DNA of 19,722 bases, from contig DATAJO010000035.1 in assembly GCA_036262075.1 (NCBI GenBank), positions 1 to 19,722 on the forward strand. The letters run 5' to 3'. This stretch comes from JACDBZ01 sp036262075 (lineage in GTDB: Bacteria; Chloroflexota; Limnocylindria; QHBO01). Made by a program: the position numbers and the translations under genes. Position 1 is the stretch's first letter. The number at the start of each line of letters is the position of its first letter. This document shows positions 12,461 to 19,544 of the stretch, one piece after another. The notes beneath the pieces are model-generated. The model saw nothing but the letters and a program-made list of their open reading frames with translations, was not told where the DNA came from and made no database searches.

Positions 12461-13798
12461 ATGGCGAAGACCGAGGCGAAGGACCGCCGGCCCGCCACTG
12501 ACGGCGCGCCGGAAGGCGAAGCACCGAGCCCGGACGCCGCTCGCATCGCGTCGATGCTCGAGCAGATCGCGGCCACCGGGACCGTTCCCGGGCGGCCGGG
12601 CGTCACCCGCCTGGCGTATTCGGAGCGGGAGTGCGCGGCGCACCGCCTGTTCGCTGGCTGGCTGGAGGAGATCGGCCTCAGCGTGCGCACGGATGCCGCC
12701 GGAAACACGATTGCCGAGCTGCCGGGGACCGATCCCACGGCGCCCGCGATCGGGATCGGCTCCCACCTCGACAGCGTGCCCGACGGTGGCCGGTACGACG
12801 GCATCGTCGGCGTCGTCGGGGCGGTCGAGGCGGCGCGCGTGCTGGCCGGGCGCGACTCGCGCACCACGCACCCGCTGCGCTTCGTGGCCTTCGCCGCCGA
12901 GGAGGGGGCGAGGTTCGGCGAGCCGTGCATCGGCAGCAAGATCGTGGCGCGCCGGCTCAGGCCCTCGACGCTCACGCGTCGCGACCGGGACGGCGTGTCC
13001 CTCGCCGAGGCGATGGCGGAGGTCGGCGTGGACGCCCGCCGGCTCTCCGAGGCGGCCTGGGATCCGGCGGACTGGGCGGCCTTCCTCGAGCTGCACATCG
13101 AGCAGGCGCGGGTGCTCGAGTCGGTCGGCCGGCGCATCGGCCTGGTCGACTCCGTCTCGGGCAGCACCCGGATCCGGATCACCGCTTTGGGGCAGGCCGA
13201 TCACTCCGGCGGGACCCCGATGCACATGCGGGTCGACGCGCTCGCCGCCGCGGCGGAGATCATCGTGGCCGCGGAGCGCCTCGCGAACGAGCCGCAGAAC
13301 CGGGGCGCGCGCATCACCGTCGGCCAGATCCAGGTCGTCCCGAACTCGATCACCACGATCAACGGCCAGGCGGACGTCACCGTCGACATCCGCGACCTGG
13401 ACTGGGACCGCCAGCGTGCCATCGCCGAGCGCATGGTCCAGCTCGCGACCGAGGTCGGGGAGCGACGAGGCGCCAAGGTCGAGGTCGACCTCCTGGCCCA
13501 CACGACCCCGGTCGTGCTTCCGATGTGGATCCGGACCGTGGCCGCCGAGACCTGCAGCGACCTGGGCATCCCGTACCGGGTGCTGCCGAGCGGAGCCGGC
13601 CATGACTCCCAGGTGATCAACGCCATCGTGCCGGCGGGCATCGTCTTCGTGCCGAGTCGCGACGGCCTGAGTCACGTGCCGGAGGAGTGGTCCAACCCCG
13701 CCGACGTCGCCCTCGGCGTCCGCGTCCTGTGCGGCATGGTGGATCGGCTCGATGCCGTGCTCACCAGCGGGGCGAGGGGCACCGACGAAGCTGCATGA
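12461..13798 (+). CDS. M20 zinc hydrolase, N-carbamoyl-L-amino-acid hydrolase / allantoate amidohydrolase type
   Basis: A 445-residue binuclear-metal hydrolase of the M20/HyuC/AllC family, which cleaves N-carbamoyl amino acids, ureidopropionate, or allantoate to ammonia, CO2 and the amine product. Metal-site residues are all visible: H102 and D104 in GSHLDSVPDGG, D113 in RYDGIVG, E147/E148 in AAEEGARFG, H212 in LELHIEQ and H405 in DGLSHVPEEW. The dimer/substrate segment GQADHSGGTPMHMR (244-257) and SGAGHDSQ (377-384) are diagnostic. ATG at 12461 is 5 bp after the previous stop; the first 25 residues are polar and probably disordered. It ends by ATGA overlap with pyrK. With PyrDK and the hydantoinase-like enzyme it would complete an orotate or dihydropyrimidine to amino-acid route. 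Substrate specificity cannot be told from sequence alone. Confidence 0.93.
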   Translation: MAKTEAKDRRPATDGAPEGEAPSPDAARIASMLEQIAATGTVPGRPGVTRLAYSERECAAHRLFAGWLEEIGLSVRTDAAGNTIAELPGTDPTAPAIGIGSHLDSVPDGGRYDGIVGVVGAVEAARVLAGRDSRTTHPLRFVAFAAEEGARFGEPCIGSKIVARRLRPSTLTRRDRDGVSLAEAMAEVGVDARRLSEAAWDPADWAAFLELHIEQARVLESVGRRIGLVDSVSGSTRIRITALGQADHSGGTPMHMRVDALAAAAEIIVAAERLANEPQNRGARITVGQIQVVPNSITTINGQADVTVDIRDLDWDRQRAIAERMVQLATEVGERRGAKVEVDLLAHTTPVVLPMWIRTVAAETCSDLGIPYRVLPSGAGHDSQVINAIVPAGIVFVPSRDGLSHVPEEWSNPADVALGVRVLCGMVDRLDAVLTSGARGTDEAA

Positions 13799-14631
13799 GC
13801 CTGCGCCTGGAGCCCCTGTCATCCCCGGCCGATCGCGCCGATCCGGCCCTCGAGCTCGCCACGGTCGTCCGGAACGACGAGATCGCGCCGGGCGTGTGGC
13901 GCCTCACGCTCGAGGCGCCGGTGATCGCCCGCGTCGCCCGGCCCGGGCAGTTCGCAATGCTCACGGTGGCTCGCCGTGGCGAGAGCGTGCCCGTGCTGCC
14001 GCGGCCCATGGCGCTCTACGCGTGGGACGAGCGGCAGGGCACGGTCGACATTGTGTATCGGGTCGTCGGTGACGGGACCCGCGTCCTGACCACCTGGCGG
14101 CCGGCCGAGACGATGACGACCGTCGGTCCGCTCGGCCGCCCCTTCCGGCTCGAGCCGGAGACACGCTCGATCCTCCTCCTCGGCCGTGGCATCGGCATCT
14201 GCTCGCTGACCGGCCTGGCGACCGAGGCCCGAAGCACCGGGGTGGCGGTGGACGCGGTGGTCAGCGCCCGGGAGCGCGAGGCGCTCATCGGCTCCGACGA
14301 CTTCGTTCGCCTGGAGGTCGCCTCGCTGACCGAGGTCACCGACGCCGATGGCACGAGCGCCGTGGACCGGCTCGGCGACCGGCTCGCGACCCTCGCGTCG
14401 GAGGCGGCGCGCTGGCAGCAGGTCTTCGTCTGCGGCTCCGAGCGCCTGATGCGGCTGGCGACCGAGGTGGCCCGTGCGTCGCAGGCGAGCGTCCAGGTGT
14501 CGATCGAGGCCCGCATGGCGTGCGGCCTCGGCTTCTGCCACGGCTGCGCCACCGGGATGGTGGGTGCGTCCGAGGAGTCGCCGCTCGTCTGCGTCGACGG
14601 CCCCGTCTTCGCGTGCCGGTGGGACGCATGA
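13795..14631 (+). CDS. pyrK: Dihydroorotate dehydrogenase electron-transfer subunit (PyrK-like)
   Basis: A 278-residue FAD and [2Fe-2S] protein that passes electrons between NAD(H) and the FMN of class 1B dihydroorotate dehydrogenase. The FAD-binding element is RPMALY (70-75), the nucleotide-binding loop is LGRGIGICSL (129-138), and the iron-sulfur cluster cysteines are C243, C248, C251 and C266 (C-x4-C-x2-C-x14-C), in the family position at the C-terminus. ATG at 13795 overlaps the carbamoylase stop, and its own stop overlaps the pyrD start, both as ATGA, so the subunits are translationally coupled. The redox partner is NAD, which lets the reaction run toward reduction of orotate in a catabolic setting. 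The first 20 residues are an extension compared with a minimal PyrK. Confidence 0.9.
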   Translation: MSLRLEPLSSPADRADPALELATVVRNDEIAPGVWRLTLEAPVIARVARPGQFAMLTVARRGESVPVLPRPMALYAWDERQGTVDIVYRVVGDGTRVLTTWRPAETMTTVGPLGRPFRLEPETRSILLLGRGIGICSLTGLATEARSTGVAVDAVVSAREREALIGSDDFVRLEVASLTEVTDADGTSAVDRLGDRLATLASEAARWQQVFVCGSERLMRLATEVARASQASVQVSIEARMACGLGFCHGCATGMVGASEESPLVCVDGPVFACRWDA

Positions 14632-15590
14632 GCGCCGATGTCGACCTCCACGTTCGCATCGGTGCGCTCGAGCTGCCGACGCCGATCATGCCGGCCTCCG
14701 GCTGCTTCGGCCCCGAGCTCGGGGCGCTCGTCGACCTCGACCGGCTCGGCGCGCTGGTGACCAAGACGATCTTCTTCGAGCCACGCGCGGGAAACCCGGC
14801 CCATCGGCTGGGCGAGACGGCGGCCGGGATGCTGAACTCGGTCGGCATCCCGAGCATCGGCGTCGAGCGCTTCCTGGTCGAGACGCTGCCCCGGTTCACC
14901 CGGTGGTCGCCACCGACGATCGTGAGCATCGGTGGCCTCTCGGTCGAGGAGTACTGGCGCCTGGCCGAGCGCCTGGCCGACGTGCCGGAGATCGACGCGC
15001 TGGAGCTGAACATCTCCTGCCCGAACCTGGAGGCCGGCGGCCACGAGATCGGCGCCGATCCGCGCGCGGTGGAGGCGGTCGTCTCCGGAGTCCGGCGCCG
15101 CACGTCGCTCCCGATCATCGTCAAGCTCACCCCGAACGTGACGTCGATCGTCGAGACGGCACGAGCCGCCGAGGGGGCCGGAGCCGATGCGCTGTCGGCC
15201 GTGAACGCGCTGCTCGGCATGAGTGCCGACGCCCGTCGCGGCATCGCGCCGCTCGGCACCGTGACCGGCGGCCTGACCGGTCCCGCCATCAAGCCGGTCG
15301 CACAGCGCGCCGTGCTCCAGGTCGTTCGGGAGGTCTCCATCCCGGTCATCGGGGTCGGTGGGATCGCGTCGATCGGCGACCTGGTCGAGTACCTCCTCAT
15401 CGGCGCCACGGCGGTGCAGGTCGGCAGTGCCACCTTCACCCATCCGGACACGATGCTTCGCCTCACCGACGAGCTGGCTGCCTGGATGCGTGAGCGCGGC
15501 CACGCCTCGCTCGACGAGATCAGATCCACGCTGGACACGGGCGGCGTGCGCCACGAGCTCGCCTCCGGCGTCTCCCGCACCGCCGGCTGA
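14628..15590 (+). CDS. pyrD: Dihydroorotate dehydrogenase, class 1B catalytic subunit
   Basis: A 320-residue FMN TIM-barrel enzyme interconverting dihydroorotate and orotate. The class 1 catalytic Cys is C131 in ELNISCPN. Residues expected to hold orotate appear kept: K46 in VTKT, N70 in GMLNSVG, N128 and N133 around the Cys, and N193 in SAVNALLGM. FMN-phosphate binding is seen at IGVGGIAS (241-248) and VQVGSATF (263-270). N193 is followed by Ala, where Thr or Ser is usual, a small change in the substrate pocket. The start was set by the ATGA overlap with pyrK. It is the last gene of the operon and ends 4 bp from the convergent stop of the next gene, with no terminator visible. A dihydropyrimidine other than dihydroorotate remains possible. 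Confidence 0.93.
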   Translation: MSADVDLHVRIGALELPTPIMPASGCFGPELGALVDLDRLGALVTKTIFFEPRAGNPAHRLGETAAGMLNSVGIPSIGVERFLVETLPRFTRWSPPTIVSIGGLSVEEYWRLAERLADVPEIDALELNISCPNLEAGGHEIGADPRAVEAVVSGVRRRTSLPIIVKLTPNVTSIVETARAAEGAGADALSAVNALLGMSADARRGIAPLGTVTGGLTGPAIKPVAQRAVLQVVREVSIPVIGVGGIASIGDLVEYLLIGATAVQVGSATFTHPDTMLRLTDELAAWMRERGHASLDEIRSTLDTGGVRHELASGVSRTAG

Positions 15591-15594
15591 GATG

Positions 15595-16260
15595 CTAGCC
15601 GCCGGCCTCCGTGGAGGCCTCGCCTCCCCACGCCGCGAGCACGTCGTGCGTGCTCGGCGTCGGGCCGATCGGCCGCAGGTGGTCGAGCCCGGTCCGGTTC
15701 GCCTCGTCGGTGTAGGAGCCGACCGCGTCCTCGACGGTCACCACGAAGTAGCCCAGGGCGAGCGCGTGGCGCGCGGTGAACTCGATGCCGATCTCGGTCG
15801 CCACGCCGGTCAGGACCAGCGTCCGGACGCCGGCCGCGCGCAGGCGCAGGTCGAGCGGGGTGCCGATGAAGAAGGAGGGCACGCTCTTCTCCAGCACGAG
15901 GTGATCCGGGCCCGGCTCGAGGCCGGGCAGGAACTCGGTGGTGGGCATGCCGCGCTGCATGTACGGCGCGAGGTCCTCGACGCGCTCGACGCCCTGGCGG
16001 CGCATGAGCCAGTCGACCCCGGCCGCCGGCATGAGCTCCAGGGGCGGGAGGATATGGCGGCTCCAGACGACGAGCGCGCCGGCGGCATCGGCGCCGTCCA
16101 CCAGCGCCCGGATGTTCGGCCCGATGACCTCCAGGTTCGTGGCGCGCCCGGCGAGCCCGACCTGTGCGTCCCACACCACGAGCGCCGTGGTGGCGGGCTC
16201 GATGCGCTCGCGAAGATCGCGCGGCAGGTGATGGACGCGGGGCGGACGGGCGCTGGGCAT
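15595..16260 (-). CDS. Isochorismatase-fold hydrolase lacking the catalytic Cys
   Basis: A 221-residue protein with the isochorismatase-like fold. The catalytic Asp is D31 in LVVWDAQVG, and the Lys is K125 in LEKSVPSFFIGTPLD. At the nucleophile position the sequence is GVATEIGIEFTARHA, with Gly158 where cysteine hydrolases have Cys. Isochorismatases such as PhzD and EntB also lack a Cys there and act on a vinyl ether, so this protein is unlikely to be a normal amidase; it may hydrolyse another bond or be inactive. ATG at 16260 has GAGG seven bases upstream; the longer in-frame extension has no support. It is a single leftward gene, divergent from the two-domain aldolase protein across 53 bp and convergent with pyrD. 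Confidence 0.87.
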   Translation of the reverse strand: MPSARPPRVHHLPRDLRERIEPATTALVVWDAQVGLAGRATNLEVIGPNIRALVDGADAAGALVVWSRHILPPLELMPAAGVDWLMRRQGVERVEDLAPYMQRGMPTTEFLPGLEPGPDHLVLEKSVPSFFIGTPLDLRLRAAGVRTLVLTGVATEIGIEFTARHALALGYFVVTVEDAVGSYTDEANRTGLDHLRPIGPTPSTHDVLAAWGGEASTEAGG

Positions 16261-16313
16261 GGGACGACCTCGTGCAATGCCGACCGCGATCCAACGTATC
16301 CCGAGGCGGGACG
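16261..16313. promoter_or_regulatory. Short divergent spacer
   Basis: Only 53 bp separate the two divergent start codons, so their promoters must overlap each other or the coding ends. GAGG elements serve both genes. No TGTATACA core is present, so this pair may be controlled separately from the rest. I could not pick out -35/-10 boxes. Confidence 0.4.
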
Positions 16314-17744
16314 ATGAGCGGCGGCGGGCGCAGGATACCGGAGGCATCGGGGTCCGATGCGGCGACGCAGGTCGTGCAGCTCGCGCGGTCGCTGACGCAT
16401 CTCCGCCTCCTCGACCTCCGAGGCCGGGTCAGCGTCCGGATCGGCGACGGGATCCTCGTCACGCCGCGACCCGGAGGGGGCGCGCCGCCGCCCGGTCTGC
16501 TGACGACCGACGATCTCGTCGAGCTCGGTCCCGACGGCAGCGTCCGCACGGGCCGATGGGCGCCGCCACCGGAGGTGGCCCTCGACCTCGCGCTCTACCG
16601 CCGCCGCCCGAGCGCCGGGGCCATCGTCGCCGCGCAGCCCCGCGCCGTGCTCGCGCTCACGGCCGCCGGCCGGGACCTGCTCCCGGTCACGCACACCGAG
16701 TCCGCGCTCCTCCATCGATCCCTGCCCCGGATCGACGTCGGCGCGCCGATCCTCGACGCCGCGGGCGCGGAGCGGGTCGTGGACGCGCTGGGCGATGCGC
16801 AGGTCGCGATCCTGGTCGCCGACGGGACGCTGGCGGTCGGCCGCATCCCCGCCGAGGCGGCGATGCTCACGCAGCAGCTCGAGCTCCTCGCCGAGTCGAG
16901 CGCGCTCGCCATCGAATTCAGCGCGCCGGGTGAGCCGAAGCTGGTGCCGGCCGTCGACGCGGAGCGGATCTTCGCCCAGAAGGCGCCGCCGGACGACTTC
17001 ATGGGGTACTTCGCGGACGTCGCGACGCATCGCCCGCCGGGGACGCCCGCGCCCGACATGGACGACTCGGAGGAGGGCATCCGGCGCCGGATCGTCGTCG
17101 CCTGCCGGCTCCTCCAGCACCACGGCCTCATCGAGCACCTCGAGCACGTGAGCGTGCGGATCGGCGACGGGTCGACCTTTCTCATCACCCCGCGCGGGCA
17201 CCTCGGTCGCCTCGCCACCGGCGACATCGCGACCGTCGACATGGAGGGCCGATGGGTCGCCGGCCCCCTCGAGCCGCCTCCCTTTCTGCACTTCCATCGC
17301 GACATCTTCCTGGCGCGGCCCGATGTCACCGCCATCGTGCACACCCACCAGCCGCATGCCCGCGCCCTGGCCGTCGCCGGCGGGACCCCGCTGCGGCCGC
17401 TCCATCGGTCCGGTGCAGCCCAGCTCCTCGGGGAGGAGCCGGTGTACGACGTGCCGGACCTCATGTTCGACCCCGACCATCGGCGGCCGGCGATGGCGCT
17501 GCTCGGGGACGCGGCGACCATGCACGAGCGCTCGCACGGCGTCGACTTCCTGTCCGACACGGTCGAGGCCGCCACGGCGCATGCCCTCGCCTACGAGGAC
17601 CACGCGCGGATGCACCTCGCCGCGCGGCGGGTCGGCGTCCCGACCACGATCGACGAGGGCTTCGTGCGCGCCGCCGGCCGGATCGACCCGGCGCCGACCG
17701 ACTGGTGGCGCCATCACCTCGCCGAGCTGCCGGCCCCCGATTGA
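16314..17744 (+). CDS. Tandem two-domain class II aldolase/adducin-family protein
   Basis: A 476-residue protein made of two class II aldolase domains, about residues 15-205 and 255-445. The repeat is plain: RVSVRIGDG (38-46) and HVSVRIGDG (278-286), PPPE and PPPF before the helix, and matching strands 237 residues apart. The N-domain keeps the Glu (E87) but has A106-A-Q108 in place of the zinc HxH. The C-domain keeps H343-T-H345 and H408 but has F324 in place of the Glu. Each domain thus lacks part of the usual site. ATG at 16314 has GAGG upstream with good spacing; the frame continues upstream but without a supported start. It is followed after 51 bp by the TPP enzyme. Function is unknown: a decarboxylase/aldolase in which only one domain acts, or a site shared between domains, are both possible. 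Confidence 0.85.
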   Translation: MSGGGRRIPEASGSDAATQVVQLARSLTHLRLLDLRGRVSVRIGDGILVTPRPGGGAPPPGLLTTDDLVELGPDGSVRTGRWAPPPEVALDLALYRRRPSAGAIVAAQPRAVLALTAAGRDLLPVTHTESALLHRSLPRIDVGAPILDAAGAERVVDALGDAQVAILVADGTLAVGRIPAEAAMLTQQLELLAESSALAIEFSAPGEPKLVPAVDAERIFAQKAPPDDFMGYFADVATHRPPGTPAPDMDDSEEGIRRRIVVACRLLQHHGLIEHLEHVSVRIGDGSTFLITPRGHLGRLATGDIATVDMEGRWVAGPLEPPPFLHFHRDIFLARPDVTAIVHTHQPHARALAVAGGTPLRPLHRSGAAQLLGEEPVYDVPDLMFDPDHRRPAMALLGDAATMHERSHGVDFLSDTVEAATAHALAYEDHARMHLAARRVGVPTTIDEGFVRAAGRIDPAPTDWWRHHLAELPAPD

Positions 17745-17749
17745 CCGAT

Positions 17750-17771
17750 GCCGGCGCACCCGTGCGCCGGC
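17750..17771 (+). other. Intercistronic hairpin
   Basis: A 9-bp perfect stem (GCCGGCGCA 17750-17758 with TGCGCCGGC 17763-17771, 4-base loop) starts 6 bases after the two-domain aldolase stop. No T-run follows, and the ribosome site AGGAGA of the next gene lies just downstream. It is more likely an mRNA processing or stability element than a terminator. Confidence 0.45.
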
Positions 17772-17795
17772 CCACCCACCGCCAGGAGAACCTGC

Positions 17796-19544
17796 ATGAC
17801 CCTCGAGGAACCCTCGGACGAAGGAAGCGGCGCCGGGGCCCGCCCGGCTGCCGGGACCGTGTTCGGATCGGATCGCGCCGTCGCCACGATCGCGGAGCTC
17901 GGGATCGACTTCATGTCGCTGAACCCCGGCGCCACGATCCGCGGCCTCCACGACTCGGTGGTCAACCGCCCGGACGGGAAGCCGGAGCTGATCCTGGCGA
18001 TGCACGAGGAGATCGCCGTCGCGATCGCGCACGGGTACGCGAAGGCCGCGGGCCGCCCGATGGCCGTTGCGCTGCACGACACGGTCGGGCTGCTCCACGC
18101 CACGATGGCGCTGTTCAACGCCTGGGTCGACCGCGTGCCGATCCTCGCCGTGGTCGGCACCGGGCCGATGGACACGCAGGTCCGCCGCCCGTGGATCGAC
18201 TGGGTCCACACCGTCGGCGAGCAGGGCGACCTGGTGCGCCACTTCACGAAGTGGAACGACCAGCCCGCGAGCGTCGCCGGCATCGTTTCGTCCCTGCGCC
18301 GCGCGTGGCGCACGGCGCTGACCCAGCCGATGGGTCCGGTGATCGTCGGCCTCGACGCGCTCCTCCAGGAGGAGGAGGTCGACCCGGACGTCGGCGGGCC
18401 GCTCCACCCCGACCAGCTGCGGGTCAGCCGGTTCGCGCCGGACCCGGCGCTCATCGAGACGGCGCTCGAGCGGTTGCACGCGGCGCGCCGCCCGGTGATC
18501 GTGACCGATCGACCCCTGACCGCGGGCGCGGCCGCGGCGGTCGTCCGGCTGGCCGAGCTCACCGGCTCGGCACTGGTCGAGGTCGGCGCGGGTGGCACGT
18601 TCCCGGTCGGCCACCCGCACGACGTGACCGACGAGGCCAGGGAGGCGCTCGGACGCGCCGACCTGCTCCTCTTCGTCGACGTCCGCGATCCGGCGCGCGC
18701 GCTCGGCACGATCGACCTGCGCAGCCGCCGCATGTCCGGCGAGGGGAGCGGCGTGAGCGCCATCTCCATCGGCCTCTCGGACGCGACCGATCGGTCCTGG
18801 ATGGTGACCGAGTCCGACGTCCCGCCGCGGCTCGGCATCATCGGCGATCCCGAGCTCGCCGTCGTCGCCCTCTGCGACGGATGGGGCGCGACGAAGCGCG
18901 CCCTGCCGGACGAGATGGCGAGCCTGGCGGGCGTGAAGGAGGTCGAGACCGAGGCGGACGAGTCATGGCTCGATCGCGGCGCCCTGGCGAGCGAGGTCGC
19001 GCGCGGCGTCGCCGCCCACGACGTCGTGCTCGGCAACTCCGGGGTGCTGCGCGGCTCGCACACCCGCCGCGCGTTCCGCTTCCAGCGCTCCGACCAGTTC
19101 CTCGGTCAGTCGGGCGGCGAGGGGCTCGGCTATGGCGCCCCGGCCTCGGTGGGGGCGGCCCTCGCCCACCGCGGCTCCGACCGGCTGGTCCTCGACCTCC
19201 AGGGCGACGGCGACCTGATGTACGTGCCGCAGAGCCTGTGGACGGCCGCCCATCACCGCATCCCGCTCCTCATGGTCGTGGACGCGAACCGCAGCTACCT
19301 CCAGGACCGCCATCACCAGCTGGCGATGGCGAGCCAGCGGGGGCGCTCGTCGCAGAACGTCGGCCTCGGGATCGACATGGTCGGGCCGGAGGTCCGATTC
19401 GCGGCGCTCGCCCGCTCGCTCGGCGTGCACGGCATCGGGCCGGTCGCCACCCGCGGTGACCTGCGCGCCGCCCTGGGCGAGGCGGTGCCGCGCGTCCTCG
19501 CCGGCGAGCCCGTGCTCGTGGAGGCCGAGACCCGCGCTCGCTAG
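17796..19544 (+). CDS. Thiamine pyrophosphate-dependent enzyme (acetolactate synthase / 2-oxoacid decarboxylase-like)
   Basis: A 582-residue three-domain TPP enzyme. The N-terminal PYR domain carries the conserved Glu in AMHEEIAVAIAHGYAKA (E71). A central domain follows (about 205-370). The C-terminal PP domain has the cofactor motif GDGD at 470-473, with the distal Asn at N498 in VVDANRSY. The family includes acetolactate synthase, benzoylformate, oxalyl-CoA and sulfopyruvate decarboxylases; the sequence alone does not choose among them. ATG at 17796 has AGGAGA 7 bases upstream; a longer frame from 17748 is not supported. It probably shares a transcript with the two-domain aldolase protein, which suggests they act on the same carbon skeleton, for example decarboxylation of a 2-oxoacid left after ring cleavage. 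Its stop overlaps the stop of the convergent gene through CTAG. Confidence 0.9.
   Translation: MTLEEPSDEGSGAGARPAAGTVFGSDRAVATIAELGIDFMSLNPGATIRGLHDSVVNRPDGKPELILAMHEEIAVAIAHGYAKAAGRPMAVALHDTVGLLHATMALFNAWVDRVPILAVVGTGPMDTQVRRPWIDWVHTVGEQGDLVRHFTKWNDQPASVAGIVSSLRRAWRTALTQPMGPVIVGLDALLQEEEVDPDVGGPLHPDQLRVSRFAPDPALIETALERLHAARRPVIVTDRPLTAGAAAAVVRLAELTGSALVEVGAGGTFPVGHPHDVTDEAREALGRADLLLFVDVRDPARALGTIDLRSRRMSGEGSGVSAISIGLSDATDRSWMVTESDVPPRLGIIGDPELAVVALCDGWGATKRALPDEMASLAGVKEVETEADESWLDRGALASEVARGVAAHDVVLGNSGVLRGSHTRRAFRFQRSDQFLGQSGGEGLGYGAPASVGAALAHRGSDRLVLDLQGDGDLMYVPQSLWTAAHHRIPLLMVVDANRSYLQDRHHQLAMASQRGRSSQNVGLGIDMVGPEVRFAALARSLGVHGIGPVATRGDLRAALGEAVPRVLAGEPVLVEAETRAR

Noticed and set aside
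11879..13798. 639-residue form of the carbamoylase
   Set aside because: The added N-terminal part is an Arg-rich shadow of the PRTase-like gene. The M20 fold begins after ATG 12461.
11792..13822. 676-codon minus-strand open frame across the pyr operon
   Set aside because: It is antisense to well-supported pyrE, PRTase-like and M20 genes and shows no domain.
14628..15590. PyrD as dihydropyrimidine dehydrogenase subunit PreA
   Set aside because: The length, the ELNISCPN motif, the retained orotate-contact Asn residues and the adjoining PyrK fit class 1B dihydroorotate dehydrogenase better, and no PreA-type ferredoxin domain is present.
15810..18620. 936-codon minus-strand open frame
   Set aside because: It runs antisense to the two-domain aldolase and the TPP enzyme and in another frame through the isochorismatase-fold gene. 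Its composition (Arg, Gly, Asp, His rich, no motif) is that of a high-GC shadow.
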